From Skermanella aerolata KACC 11604 (lineage in GTDB: Bacteria; Pseudomonadota; Alphaproteobacteria; Azospirillales; Azospirillaceae): 64,000 nucleotides of DNA. Under the pieces are notes generated by a model. That model saw only the letters and a list, made by a program, of their open reading frames with translations, searched no databases and was not told where the DNA came from. This document shows positions 1-9,095 of the stretch, in pieces (within the stretch, counting starts at the first letter, position 1; every line of letters starts with the position of its first letter). The stretch lies in contig NZ_AVFK01000017.1 in NCBI RefSeq assembly GCF_000936425.1, positions 62,001 through 126,000 of the forward strand, given 5' to 3'. Both the position numbers and the translations under genes were made by a program.

Positions 1-658
1 CGTCATCCTGGTCTTCGCCCTCGGCCCTGAGCGCGGCACGGATGAGGGCGAAGCGCTGCTCTCCCACGCCGTTCCCGGCCTGATCCTGATGGCCGTCCTG
101 TTCCGCTCGGCCGAGACGACCGCGTTCAGCCTGCTGCTGGACCGGATGGAAGGCATCATCAGCGATGTCCTGATGGCCCCGCTGGGCGCCGCCGAGATGA
201 CCGTCGCCTATGCCCTGGCCGGAGCGGTCAGCGGGCTGGCGACCGGGGTCGTCGTGCTGGCCGGCGCCATGCTGGTGTGGCCGCTGCCACCCACTCATTT
301 CTGGGCGCTGCCGGTCTTCGCCGCCCTCTCCGCCCTGATGATGTCGCTGGCCGGCATGCTGATCGGGCTGTTCTGCGAGAAGTGGGACCATATGGCGGCG
401 GCCTTCGTCTTCGTCCTGACGCCGCTGACGTTCCTGTCCGGCGTCTTCGCGCCGGTCGACACGCTCCCCGCCGCCGCTGCCTTCGCCGTCCGGTTCAACC
501 CGATCTTCCACGCGATAGAAGGCTTCCGCTACGGCTTCCTCGGCTCCGGGACCGGTGCCGATCCCCTGGCTTCGCTGGCCGTCGTCGCGGGGACCGTCGT
601 CTTCCTGCTGGCATGCAATGGTGTGGTGATCCACCGCGGATACAAGCTGAAGCCGTAA
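1..658 (+). CDS. ABC-2 type transporter permease, C-terminal part
   Basis: The reading frame is already open at the left edge and ends at a TAA at 656-658, so the N-terminus lies outside the window. The visible part of about 218 residues is very hydrophobic, with at least four membrane segments. A polar stretch (DRMEGIISDVLMAPLGAAEM) matches the cytoplasmic loop typical of ABC-2 permeases such as NodJ/YadH, and the segment FLSGVFAPVDTLP matches their conserved late loop. It would form the inner-membrane channel of an exporter, and its ATPase partner is presumably upstream. The substrate cannot be deduced. Confidence 0.85.
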   Translation, partial: VILVFALGPERGTDEGEALLSHAVPGLILMAVLFRSAETTAFSLLLDRMEGIISDVLMAPLGAAEMTVAYALAGAVSGLATGVVVLAGAMLVWPLPPTHFWALPVFAALSALMMSLAGMLIGLFCEKWDHMAAAFVFVLTPLTFLSGVFAPVDTLPAAAAFAVRFNPIFHAIEGFRYGFLGSGTGADPLASLAVVAGTVVFLLACNGVVIHRGYKLKP

Positions 659-737
659 TGCGGCCGTAAGTTCAGGACGTTGCGTCGATTCCGGCCCGCA
701 ATCGTTGACATTGCCGCCACGGCTTTGGATAGTCTGC

Positions 738-770
738 GGTTTTCCGGAAGGCTATGTCTTTCGGAAAGCC
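738..770 (+). promoter_or_regulatory. hairpin in the argD leader
   Basis: Arms at 738-750 and 758-770 pair over 13 nt with one wobble and one mismatch, around a 7-nt loop. The hairpin ends 47 nt before the argD start and no T-run follows, so it may be a leader structure, or a terminator-like end of the upstream permease gene. Function is not known. Confidence 0.35.
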
Positions 771-817
771 GGTAGTGGTGGATCGCTGCCGGAACTGAAC
801 CCGTTGGGGGCTTACCC

Positions 818-1996
818 GTGATCCCAGTTGTCATGCCCACCTACGCCCGTGCGGATGTCGTTTTCGAACGGGGCGAAGGTCCTTATCTCTTCGATACCGA
901 CGGCAAGCGCTACCTGGATTTCGCCAGTGGCGTCGCCGTTACCGCCTTTGGCCATGCCCATCCCTACCTGATCAAGGCCCTGACCGATCAGGCCCATAAG
1001 GTGTGGCATACGTCCAATCTATTCCGAGTGGCGGGTCAGGAGAGTCTGGGGCGACGACTGGTCGACAACACCTTCGCCGATACGGTGTTCTTCACCAATT
1101 CCGGCGTCGAAGCCTGGGAATGCGCTGTTAAGGTCGTGCGGAAATACCAGTACGAGACGGGGCATCCCGAACGCTGGCGGATCATCACCGCCGGTGGCGC
1201 CTTCCATGGCCGCACGACCACGGCAATCGCCGCGACCAAGCAGGAGAAGATGGTCAAGGGCTTCGGCCCGATGCCCGACGGCTTCGATCAGGTCGCCTTC
1301 GGCAACATGAACGAGCTGCGCGCCGCCATCACCAACGAGACGGCCGGCATCTCGATCGAGCCGGTCCAGGGCGAGGGCGGCATCCGCGCCGGTTCGCTCG
1401 ACTACCTGCGCGCCTTGCGTGCGGTCTGCGACGAATACGGCCTGCTGCTGATGTTCGACGAGATCCAGACCGGCATGGGCCGGACCGGCAAGCTGTTCGC
1501 CCATGAGTGGGCCGGCGTCACCCCCGATGTGATGGCGGCGGCCAAGGGCATCGGCGGCGGCTTCCCGCTGGGCGCCTGCCTCGCCACCGAAAAGGCGGCG
1601 GTCGGCATGACGGCCGGCACCCACGGCTCGACCTATGGCGGCAACCCGCTCGCCATGGCGGTCGGCAATGCCGTGCTCGACCTGATGCTGGAACCGGGCT
1701 TCCTGGAAGGCGTCGACCGCATTGCCCGCGTCTTCTGGGGCCGGCTGAACGAGCTGGCCGCCCGCCACCCCAAGGTGATCGCGGAAGTGCGCGGCGCCGG
1801 CCTGCTGCTCGGCCTTCGCATCCAGCCGGAAATCGTCAACGGCACCGTCGTCGACAAGCTGCGCGACGCCGGCATGCTGACGGTCGGGGCCGGCGACAAC
1901 GTCGTCCGCCTGCTGCCGCCGCTAATCATCACCGAGGCCGAGATCGACGAAGCCATCGGCATCCTCGACAAGGTCCTGCCGGAGCTGGCGCCATGA
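818..1996 (+). CDS. argD: acetylornithine/succinyldiaminopimelate aminotransferase
   Basis: A PLP-dependent class III aminotransferase of 392 residues that transfers an amino group from glutamate to N-acetylglutamate semialdehyde in arginine synthesis. The PLP lysine is K243 in [13 protein letters not shown], and the cofactor Asp lies in [14 protein letters not shown]. Family length is about 390-400. The start is a GTG at 818 preceded by a GGGGG Shine-Dalgarno at 806-810; an ATG at 833 is possible, but the extra residues (MIPVV) resemble the usual ArgD N-terminus. Its stop overlaps the argF start by 4 nt (ATGA), so the two are translationally coupled. Confidence 0.96.
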   Translation: MIPVVMPTYARADVVFERGEGPYLFDTDGKRYLDFASGVAVTAFGHAHPYLIKALTDQAHKVWHTSNLFRVAGQESLGRRLVDNTFADTVFFTNSGVEAWECAVKVVRKYQYETGHPERWRIITAGGAFHGRTTTAIAATKQEKMVKGFGPMPDGFDQVAFGNMNELRAAITNETAGISIEPVQGEGGIRAGSLDYLRALRAVCDEYGLLLMFDEIQTGMGRTGKLFAHEWAGVTPDVMAAAKGIGGGFPLGACLATEKAAVGMTAGTHGSTYGGNPLAMAVGNAVLDLMLEPGFLEGVDRIARVFWGRLNELAARHPKVIAEVRGAGLLLGLRIQPEIVNGTVVDKLRDAGMLTVGAGDNVVRLLPPLIITEAEIDEAIGILDKVLPELAP

Positions 1997-2907
1997 CCTC
2001 CGGTACCGGCGCCCGCCACTTCCTCGACCTCGACGATTTCGACACCGCGACGCTGCGCTCCATCCTGGAGCGCGGCAACGCCCTGAAGAAGGCGGGCAGG
2101 GCCGACAAGCCGCTGGCGGGCAAGACGCTCGCCATGATCTTCGAGAAGCCCTCCACCCGGACCCGCGTCTCCTTCGAAGTCGGCATGCGCCAGCTCGGTG
2201 GCGACGTTGTCATGCTCAGCTCCAAGGAGATGCAGCTTGGCCGGGGTGAGACGGTGGCCGACACCGCCAAGGTGCTGTCGCGCTTCGTCGACGTCATCAT
2301 GCTGCGGACGGATTCGGAAGAAAAGCTGCTGGAACTGGCGGAGCACGCCACGGTCCCGGTCATCAACGGCCTGACCGACCGGTCGCATCCCTGCCAGATC
2401 ATGGCCGATGTGCTGACGTTCGAGGAACACCGGGGACCGATCGCCGGCAAGGTCGTCGCCTGGAGCGGCGACGGCAACAACGTCGCGGCAAGCTGGATTC
2501 ACGCTGCGGTCCGCTTCGGCTTCGAACTCCGGCTGGCCTGCCCGGAAGGGCTGAAGCCGCCGCCCGGCCTGATCGACTGGGCGGCGGGGCAGGGCGGCAA
2601 GGTCAGCGTGACCGGCGATCCTCAGGCCGCCGTCGCCGGCGCCGACTGCGTCGTGACCGACACCTGGGTCTCGATGAACCAGGAGGACGGGGAAACCCGC
2701 CATAACCTGCTCGCCCCCTACAGGGTCGATCGGCGCCTTATGGCAAATGCGAAATCAGACGCCATATTCATGCATTGTCTGCCCGCCCATCGCGGAGACG
2801 AGGTCACCGCCGAGGTGATCGACGGCCCCAATTCGGTCGTGTGGGACGAGGCGGAAAATCGCCTGCACGCCCAGAAGGGCATTTTAACCTGGTGTCTGGA
2901 TTCATGA
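1993..2907 (+). CDS. argF: ornithine carbamoyltransferase
   Basis: A cytosolic enzyme of 304 residues making citrulline from ornithine and carbamoyl phosphate. It shows the carbamoyl-phosphate motif STRT in [12 protein letters not shown], the HPCQ motif in TDRSHPCQ, the ornithine loop DTWVSM and the catalytic Cys in MHCLPAHRG. The ATG at 1993 overlaps the argD stop, and its own stop overlaps the hslO start by 4 nt, so argD-argF-hslO forms a tightly coupled operon. This order is common in Rhodospirillales. Confidence 0.96.
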   Translation: MTSGTGARHFLDLDDFDTATLRSILERGNALKKAGRADKPLAGKTLAMIFEKPSTRTRVSFEVGMRQLGGDVVMLSSKEMQLGRGETVADTAKVLSRFVDVIMLRTDSEEKLLELAEHATVPVINGLTDRSHPCQIMADVLTFEEHRGPIAGKVVAWSGDGNNVAASWIHAAVRFGFELRLACPEGLKPPPGLIDWAAGQGGKVSVTGDPQAAVAGADCVVTDTWVSMNQEDGETRHNLLAPYRVDRRLMANAKSDAIFMHCLPAHRGDEVTAEVIDGPNSVVWDEAENRLHAQKGILTWCLDS

Positions 2908-3836
2908 GTTTCCCCGGTTCATCCGTAAACCCGATCGAAAACCCCCGCAACGACGACATCGTACAACCCTTCCAGATCGACGCCTCCGACCTGCGCGGCC
3001 GGCTGGTCCGGGTCGGACCCGTCCTCGACGAGATCCTGTCGAAGCATGCCTACCCCGAGCCGGTCGCCCGCCTGCTGGGGGAGACCATCACGCTCGCCAT
3101 CACCCTGGCCGGCGCCCTGAAGTACGAGGGCATCTTCACCCTCCAGACCAAGGGCGACGGTCCGATCTCCCTGATGGTCGCCGACGTCACCAGCACCGGC
3201 GACGTGCGCGGCTATGCCCAGTTCGACGCGGAGCGCCTGAGCGCCGCCGATACCGGCAGCGCCGCTCCGGTCCCGACCTTGCTCGGCACCGGCTATATCG
3301 CCTTCACCGTCGATCAGGGCGAGCATACGGAACGCTACCAGGGCATCGTCGAACTGTCCGGCGAGACCCTGTCCGACAGCATCCAGCATTACTTCCGCCA
3401 GTCCGAACAGCTCGACACCGGCATCAAGGTCGCGGTCGCCTTTACCGATGTCGGCTGGCGTGGCGGTGCCCTGATGCTCCAGCGCCTGCCGGAAGATCAG
3501 ATCCAGCAGACGCTGGGCAGCGACGTGGCCGACGACTGGCGGCGCGCCATGGTGCTGATGGGCACCTGCACCGACCGGGAATTGCTGGACCCCAACCTGT
3601 CGGCCAACGACCTGCTGTTCCGCCTGTTCAACGAGGACGGCGTCCGCGTCTGGGCTCCTACAGACCTGAACGCAAGCTGCCGCTGCTCGCGCGAGCGGGT
3701 GGCGACCGTCCTGGCCTCCCTGCCGCGCGATGAGATCGCCGACCTGAAGGTCAACGGAAATGTCGAGGTCACGTGCGAGTTCTGTAACTCCACGTATACT
3801 TTTGATGATGCACAATTGGATCACATCTATAGCTGA
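2904..3836 (+). CDS. hslO: redox-regulated chaperone Hsp33
   Basis: A cytosolic holdase chaperone of 310 residues, activated when its zinc-binding cysteines oxidise. The C-terminal zinc site is present as CRC (in SCRCSRERV) and CEFC, giving the CxC...CxxC pattern of the family. The N-terminal substrate-binding fold is recognisable from the segment [10 protein letters not shown] and the stretch that follows. The ATG at 2904 overlaps the argF stop; longer in-frame starts lie inside argF and are less likely. Confidence 0.95.
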   Translation: MSFPGSSVNPIENPRNDDIVQPFQIDASDLRGRLVRVGPVLDEILSKHAYPEPVARLLGETITLAITLAGALKYEGIFTLQTKGDGPISLMVADVTSTGDVRGYAQFDAERLSAADTGSAAPVPTLLGTGYIAFTVDQGEHTERYQGIVELSGETLSDSIQHYFRQSEQLDTGIKVAVAFTDVGWRGGALMLQRLPEDQIQQTLGSDVADDWRRAMVLMGTCTDRELLDPNLSANDLLFRLFNEDGVRVWAPTDLNASCRCSRERVATVLASLPRDEIADLKVNGNVEVTCEFCNSTYTFDDAQLDHIYS

Positions 3837-3852
3837 TCCATAGGGGCTCATC

Positions 3853-5091
3853 TTGGTTCGGGTTGTCGTTCGTATTCTCCGTGCGGGCGTGCTCGCAGCC
3901 TCGATGGCGGTCCTGATCCCCAATACCGCTTCCGCATACAGGGCCAGCCTGGTCCTGGATGCGGAAACCGGCGTCATCCTCCACGCCGATCAGCCCAACC
4001 TCCGCAGCTTTCCGGCATCGACCACCAAGATGATGACGGTCTATCTGGCGTTCGAGGCGCTGAAGTCCGGCAGGCTGAAGCTGGACGAGGACCTGCCGAT
4101 CTCCGTCCGGGCAGCCAGCCAGACCGGCCAGTCGCTCCGCCTGCGGCAGGGCGCCACCATCAAGACCCGCGACGCCATCCTCGGCACGATCATCGAATCG
4201 GCCAACGACGCCGCCGTCGTCCTGGCGGAACGCCTGGGCGGCACCGAATCCGACTTTGCCGAGATGATGAGCCGCAAGGCGCGCTCGCTCGGCATGACCC
4301 GGTCGGAATTCCGCAATGCCAGCGGCCTGAACCATCCCGAACAGGTCGTGACGGCCCGCGACATGGCGCTGCTGGCGCTGGCGCTGCTCCGCAACTTTCC
4401 CGACCAGTACAGCTATTTCAGCACCCGCAGCTTCAGCCACCGGGGCAGCACCTTCAACAGCGTCAACGGCTTCCTCGCCAACTACAAGGGCGCCGACGGC
4501 ATCAAGACGGGCTTCACCTGTGCGGCGGGCTACAACCTCGTGGCGTCGGCCGTGCGCGACGGACGGCGGATCGTCGCCGTCGTGCTGGGCGAAACCAGCC
4601 GGGGCGGGCGTGCCGAAACCATCGCGCGCCTGATGGACACCGCCTATGCGATGCCGGACCCGAAGGCTCATGTCACGATCCAAGACATCGATCCGGCCCG
4701 CACCAGCGATCCCGACCCGCCGGCCGTCGGCGTGATCTCCCCCACCTGCGGCAGCTTCGTCTCGGTGCCGGGATTGCCGAACGCTCCCACCGTTTCACGG
4801 GCGGATGCCTGGAGCATCGAGTTCGGGGGGACCTTCAACACCAAGGCGAAGGCGGTCGATGCCGCCCGCAAGCTGATGCGCAGCCACGCCGCAGTACTTG
4901 GCGGCGGCATGATGACGACGATCGAGCGCGGCCGGAAGTTCCGCCCGATCATCCTCAACATGAACGAGCGGCAGGCCACGGCGGCCTGCAAGCGGTTACG
5001 GCAGGCGAAGGCCTATTGCGTGGTGGTCACACCCAAGAATCTTCGCGCGACAATTGCGAAGGCGGCAGTCAAACAGCGGAAATCCAGATGA
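3853..5091 (+). CDS. D-alanyl-D-alanine carboxypeptidase with C-terminal SPOR-like region
   Basis: A peptidase S11 (PBP5/6-like) enzyme of 412 residues that trims the terminal D-Ala of peptidoglycan stem peptides in the periplasm. The N-terminus is a signal peptide ending near NTASA. The three catalytic motifs are present: STTK, SAN and KTG (GIKTGFT). The last 130 residues, with repeats of the type WSIEFGGTFNTKAKA, look like a SPOR/glycan-binding region, as in alphaproteobacterial DacF-type proteins. The TTG start at 3853 is supported by AGGGG at 3842-3846, six bases upstream. Confidence 0.92.
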   Translation: MVRVVVRILRAGVLAASMAVLIPNTASAYRASLVLDAETGVILHADQPNLRSFPASTTKMMTVYLAFEALKSGRLKLDEDLPISVRAASQTGQSLRLRQGATIKTRDAILGTIIESANDAAVVLAERLGGTESDFAEMMSRKARSLGMTRSEFRNASGLNHPEQVVTARDMALLALALLRNFPDQYSYFSTRSFSHRGSTFNSVNGFLANYKGADGIKTGFTCAAGYNLVASAVRDGRRIVAVVLGETSRGGRAETIARLMDTAYAMPDPKAHVTIQDIDPARTSDPDPPAVGVISPTCGSFVSVPGLPNAPTVSRADAWSIEFGGTFNTKAKAVDAARKLMRSHAAVLGGGMMTTIERGRKFRPIILNMNERQATAACKRLRQAKAYCVVVTPKNLRATIAKAAVKQRKSR

Positions 5092-5157
5092 CCGGATCGC
5101 GCCGCCCGTGGTATCGCAATGCGAGATCCAGCCATCCCCGTTGAACAGAAGCCCCTC

Positions 5158-5754
5158 ATGATCCCGCGCCTCCTCCGTCCGGCCGCCCTCGCCATCGCCG
5201 CAACCCTGGCGCTCGGCGCCTGCACCTCGGCCCCGCCGCGCCCGCAGGCCCGCCAGATCAGCTTCGCCAACCTGGCGCCGATCTCGTTCGACGTGGCCCG
5301 GGTCGAGGTGGTCCAGCAGTACCAGCCGCCCCAGGTTCCGCCAAACGTGGACCACCTGACTCCCGTTCCGCCGTCGGACGCGATCCGCCGCTGGGCCAAC
5401 GAGCGGGTGCGTGCGATGGGTGCCGGCGGTACGCTGCGCGTCATCATCAAGGACGCCAGCATCACCGAAACCGCCCTGGCACCCACGACCGGCGTCCGAG
5501 GCGCCTTCACGACCGACCAGTCCGAGCGTTACGACGGTCGCCTGTCCGTCGATCTCGTGGTCGAGGTGCCGTCCCGCCAGTTCCAGGGCTACACCGGCGC
5601 CACCGTCGCCCGCACCATCAGCGTCCCGGAAAACGTCTCCCTCCAAGGCCGAGAGGACGCGTGGCACAGCCTGGTCGAACGCATGATGGCCGACCTCAAC
5701 GCCAAGCTGGAAGAAGGCATCGACGGCAACCTGTCCGCCGTGACCCTGCGCTAG
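5158..5754 (+). CDS. conserved outer-membrane or periplasmic lipoprotein
   Basis: A protein of 198 residues with a type II signal peptide and a lipobox LGAC, so it should be lipidated at that cysteine. A longer in-frame start at 5119 would add 13 residues before a normal signal peptide, so the ATG at 5158 is preferred. The mature part is a soluble mixed alpha/beta domain with no enzyme motif that I recognise. It follows the carboxypeptidase by 66 nt and may be co-transcribed, which suggests an envelope role. Its TAG overlaps the stop of the convergent gene in a CTAG. Confidence 0.8.
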   Translation: MIPRLLRPAALAIAATLALGACTSAPPRPQARQISFANLAPISFDVARVEVVQQYQPPQVPPNVDHLTPVPPSDAIRRWANERVRAMGAGGTLRVIIKDASITETALAPTTGVRGAFTTDQSERYDGRLSVDLVVEVPSRQFQGYTGATVARTISVPENVSLQGREDAWHSLVERMMADLNAKLEEGIDGNLSAVTLR

Positions 5755-6287
5755 CGGGGCCGGCAGGCCGCTTCTGCATCGTCGGCCGTCCGGTACCCCA
5801 TCGCGTCGAGCGCCACCCGCGCCGGGTTCTCTCCGGCTCGTCTGAGGCGCTCGACGCCCTGGCTCCAGACGGCATCATGAAGCTGCGCCAGCAGCGGATC
5901 GCCGGCGCAGCGACGGGCCAGATAGTCGGCGTCGAACAGCCGCCGGCGGTCCTCCGCACTCCAGCGATAGGCGGAAACCCGGTTCAACTCCATCTGCCCG
6001 GACAGCCGCCGCAGCGTTTCGACCAGCCGGGCTTCCCGCTCTCCGGCCAACTCCGACAGCGCATCCCCCAGCCGCTCCGCCGCCTCCGGCGCCAGATCCC
6101 CGACCACCGCCAGCCGTAGGCATTCCGCCAGATCCAGCCGCTCTCGCAGACGCGGTCCCAGCGCCAGCACCATCACGGCGACCCGCGACCGCTCGTCCAC
6201 CAGCATCAGCCCCTTGACCAGATCGGAAGCCGCCGGCCCCTCGGCCTTCGGCACCCGCCCGGCCCAGATCCAAAGACGATTCAGCAT
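5751..6287 (-). CDS. hypothetical protein, weakly HD-hydrolase-like
   Basis: A predominantly helical protein of 178 residues. The stretch from SDLVKGLMLVDERSRV to AVVGDLAPEAA recalls the layout of YfbR/HDDC2-type HD hydrolases (a helix, then a 'MALVHDLGE..VGD' element), but the paired His-Asp metal ligands are not there. It is therefore either a degenerate HD-fold protein or unrelated. It converges on the lipoprotein gene. An overlapping frame (5875-6294) is Gly/Arg-rich and looks like a shadow. Confidence 0.6.
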   Translation of the reverse strand: MLNRLWIWAGRVPKAEGPAASDLVKGLMLVDERSRVAVMVLALGPRLRERLDLAECLRLAVVGDLAPEAAERLGDALSELAGEREARLVETLRRLSGQMELNRVSAYRWSAEDRRRLFDADYLARRCAGDPLLAQLHDAVWSQGVERLRRAGENPARVALDAMGYRTADDAEAACRPR

Positions 6288-6369
6288 GGTTCATCCTCCC
6301 GGATGACCAACCCTAACGCCGCCCCGCATCATGGCCCACGAATATTTTATACGGGAGGCGCTGGAAGGT

Positions 6370-7656
6370 TTACCCGGCTTCCTGGGCAAGCCGGGTGGCA
6401 CGCATCCGCGCCATCAGGCGGTCGGCCCGGCTTCTTTCCAAGGGGAGATCCCGGATAAGCGTCGGCCATATATCCAGGCACGATTGCGTAAACTGGCGCA
6501 AGTCTCGTTCCGTCGCATCGGTGTCCAGTTTCAAGTAGGTCGCCGCCCGGCGGAACTTGGAGAAGCCGAGGTCGATCGCGGAACGTACGCCGACAAACTT
6601 GATAGCCAGCGTATCGTCATGATCGTATAGCCAGGTCGGGACGATGTCGTAAGCCGGAGACAGCTGCGGGTCCGATCCGCTCGGGAAGTAGAACGACCAG
6701 TTCTTGAGGTGGTTGTCGCCATTGCCGATAAGAACATCCGCGACTATGCGGCGCATGGCTTCAAGGATGTCTGTGCGCCAGTCGGCACTGAACCGTGCGA
6801 TGCATGCCAATATGGTTTCGCCGTTGCCGCGCGAGTATTTCTGGATCTCGCTTGCTCCCAGGACCTGCGCCATGTCTTCCATGTGAATGCGCGTCCCATC
6901 CGAAGCCCTGTCGAACCGCTCCACGACGAGGACGCAATCCCCATGGCGCAGGAACTCAGCCGGCACGCCATCGACCTGCGATGTCGGCTTCAAGTAGCAG
7001 TGAGCGGTGTTGATGCCGACGGCGCGGCATAGCGTCATGGCCGCGTACTCCGCTTCCGGAAGATGCGGATGTCTCTCCGACGGGACCTTGAGGATGAAGC
7101 GTCCGGCTCCTGATCGGGCCGGCGCCGACAACCGCTCCCCATGGGTTTCGGCCGTGAACTTCAACTGGACGCCGGCTAGGGAGAATTTGACGATGCCTTC
7201 GGGAACCGGGACCCTGAAGCCATGGAGGTTTTCCCACCTTACATCCCTGTCGGGTCCGATGCTGGTTTCCGGGACGATCATCACGGCGCCGGGCAGGTCG
7301 GCTCCCAGACGGGCCAGCACGTCGAACTGATCGTGATCGCCTTGTCCCATCTCGGCTTCCACCATCGACCGCAGCGCTCCCTCGGGCAGCAGGTTGGAGA
7401 ACCAGGGCGGGACGAAGCCGTGCAAGGCGATCTTGTCGCTCCTGATCCCCAATCGGGTCTGCGTATCGGCATCGTCCACCGGGTTGAACCATGCCATGCT
7501 CAATATGGGCCGCACGCCGGGGGGCGTCCGCAGGTATGTCTCATCGACTACGAAAGCGGTGGAACCGTTGGCGCTGCGCGACAGCGTGCCGACACGGACA
7601 GGGTTGCCTTGGGCACCCATCAGGTGAACGCCCAATATGCCCGCCTTCATCGTCAT
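6370..7656 (-). CDS. hipA: HipA-family serine/threonine kinase toxin
   Basis: A 428-residue member of the HipA family, toxin kinases of type II toxin-antitoxin modules (the E. coli enzyme phosphorylates glutamyl-tRNA synthetase). Visible motifs are LAGVQLKF (phosphate-binding/activation region), HMEDMAQ, the catalytic loop GNGDNHLKN and the DFG-like SPAYDIVPT. The N-terminal HipA_N-like segment is also present. The gene starts 3 nt after the stop of the antitoxin gene, so the two form one operon with antitoxin first, as in hipBA. Confidence 0.9.
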   Translation of the reverse strand: MTMKAGILGVHLMGAQGNPVRVGTLSRSANGSTAFVVDETYLRTPPGVRPILSMAWFNPVDDADTQTRLGIRSDKIALHGFVPPWFSNLLPEGALRSMVEAEMGQGDHDQFDVLARLGADLPGAVMIVPETSIGPDRDVRWENLHGFRVPVPEGIVKFSLAGVQLKFTAETHGERLSAPARSGAGRFILKVPSERHPHLPEAEYAAMTLCRAVGINTAHCYLKPTSQVDGVPAEFLRHGDCVLVVERFDRASDGTRIHMEDMAQVLGASEIQKYSRGNGETILACIARFSADWRTDILEAMRRIVADVLIGNGDNHLKNWSFYFPSGSDPQLSPAYDIVPTWLYDHDDTLAIKFVGVRSAIDLGFSKFRRAATYLKLDTDATERDLRQFTQSCLDIWPTLIRDLPLERSRADRLMARMRATRLAQEAG

Positions 7657-7659
7657 CGT

Positions 7660-8016
7660 TTACTCTTCCTCATCGTCTTCGCCGAGATCCACGAAGAGCT
7701 CATCGTAGACCGACCGCGCAACCCCGGGAACGGCGGGAGCGTCGGCTGTTCCCCGTCCCAGCAGCCTGTCCACCTCGCCCGCGCGGGAACGAGGCACGAG
7801 CATCGGTATCAGGTCCAGCGCGTCGCACAGGTCAATGACAAGCGCCAGCCGGTCCCGATGGCTGCGCTCCTTCAGCAGGTCGGATTCCAGTTCAGCGATC
7901 CGCGTTGGTGATCGCTGAACCATCCTGGCAATTTCACGCTGGCTGAAGCCCTTGGCTTTGCGGCCCTCGACGAGGTGCGCTCCCAGTGACCGGGCGATGG
8001 GGTAGCGAACCGCCAT
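7660..8016 (-). CDS. hipB: HipB-like antitoxin, XRE helix-turn-helix
   Basis: A protein of 118 residues with an N-terminal helix-turn-helix (about residues 10-65; core FSQREIARMVQRSPTRIAEL) and an acidic C-terminal tail (LGEDDEEE). In this family the HTH protein binds operators in its own promoter and neutralises the kinase. It lies directly upstream of hipA. The order, spacing and size all fit an antitoxin-autorepressor. Confidence 0.87.
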   Translation of the reverse strand: MAVRYPIARSLGAHLVEGRKAKGFSQREIARMVQRSPTRIAELESDLLKERSHRDRLALVIDLCDALDLIPMLVPRSRAGEVDRLLGRGTADAPAVPGVARSVYDELFVDLGEDDEEE

Positions 8017-8090
8017 AACGGAGCAAATCCTGTTGTGATCCGGATATCCGTAGCATAATGGTTCCGGGACGGATTTGCTTCAACGAAATA

Positions 8091-8711
8091 TCAGAGGGGA
8101 TTCCAATCGCGCTCCCCACCCTCCGGCGGCAGCGAGACGAAGCGGGCGGCCGGGACCGTCCGCCGCAGGTCTTCCAGTTTCATGCTGGTCACCAGCCGGA
8201 CGAAGCGTCCGTCGCTGATCTGCATCCGCTCCCACAGCCACATGCCGGGTCCCATGCGGATCGTGCCGGGGTGGTTGAAATCGGTCCAGCCGGCGACTGG
8301 CAGCGCCGAGAGCTCGTACCAGCCCAGGTCCGGCAAGCGGGCCTCGCCGTCGCGTATCCAAGGCGATGCGAAGGGCCACAGCGTCTCGCCGTAGAGGCCG
8401 GAAGCATCGTTGCGCCATTCCTCCCGCCGCGCCTTTGATACGGCCAGCAGCCGGTGAGTCACGTCGCAGACCAGATGCACCCGCAGGCTGGAGCTTTCCA
8501 CCAGCCGTTTCAGCATGGCGTCGGAGGCGGGGTCGAGCCGCGCTTCGATCAGGGGGAGCAGCTTCGCGGCCTGCTCCGGCGTCGGCTGGTGCGTTCCGGA
8601 TTCCCAGCGCGAAACCGTCGCCTGGGTGACGCCGGCCAGTTCCGCCAGATGGCTCTGCTTCATGCCGGTCAGCCGGCGAAGCCGCCGCAGGGATCGCCCG
8701 AAGTCCAGCAT
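8091..8711 (-). CDS. XRE-family transcriptional regulator
   Basis: A protein of 206 residues with an HTH_3 DNA-binding domain at about residues 7-50 (MKQSHLAELAGVTQATVSRW). The C-terminal domain of about 150 residues resembles the effector-like region of single-gene XRE regulators. It is on the same strand as hipBA but 74 nt upstream of hipB, so it is probably a separate unit. Ligand and targets are unknown. Confidence 0.85.
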   Translation of the reverse strand: MLDFGRSLRRLRRLTGMKQSHLAELAGVTQATVSRWESGTHQPTPEQAAKLLPLIEARLDPASDAMLKRLVESSSLRVHLVCDVTHRLLAVSKARREEWRNDASGLYGETLWPFASPWIRDGEARLPDLGWYELSALPVAGWTDFNHPGTIRMGPGMWLWERMQISDGRFVRLVTSMKLEDLRRTVPAARFVSLPPEGGERDWNPL

Positions 8712-8834
8712 TCCGCCGCCCCATTAGGACCATTCAGGGCCGTTTACGGCCGATACGATGTACGGGCGCCAGGATACTTGGGAAATCACGCGATTTCCAC
8801 CGGTCTCCCCAGCGCCCGCACAGTCAAGTAACGG

Positions 8835-8996
8835 TCAGTCGTCTACCGTCGTCGTGCGCTCGGTCGTAACGGTATCCGAAGGAAGACTTTGGGATTTCGT
8901 GGTCGTCGTCCGCTCCGTCACCGTCTCGTCGGAGCCGCAGGCGGCGAGAAGCAGAGGAATACCAAGGCTCAACAGTGCGATCTGGAAAACACGCAT
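8835..8996 (-). CDS. small lipoprotein
   Basis: A 53-residue protein starting at the ATG complementary to 8994-8996. It has a short signal peptide and lipobox (LLLAAC), then a Thr/Glu/Ser-rich tail with repeated ERTTT motifs. An upstream in-frame start at 9062 would add 22 charged residues before the signal peptide and is unlikely. Small entericidin-like lipoproteins have this shape, but no specific function can be given. Confidence 0.65.
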   Translation of the reverse strand: MRVFQIALLSLGIPLLLAACGSDETVTERTTTTKSQSLPSDTVTTERTTTVDD

Positions 8997-9095
8997 GTCC
9001 GATACTCTCCGATGTTCATCCTGTTCTATCAACCGGGCAAGACTTCGAAGGTTGCGGTACACCGCTAAAGATAACGCTGGATTTGCCTCAAACCT

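Noticed and set aside
1507-1992. Extended N-terminus for argF
   Set aside because: It lies within argD in another frame and is Arg-rich; the ATG at 1993 starts at the normal OTCase N-terminus.
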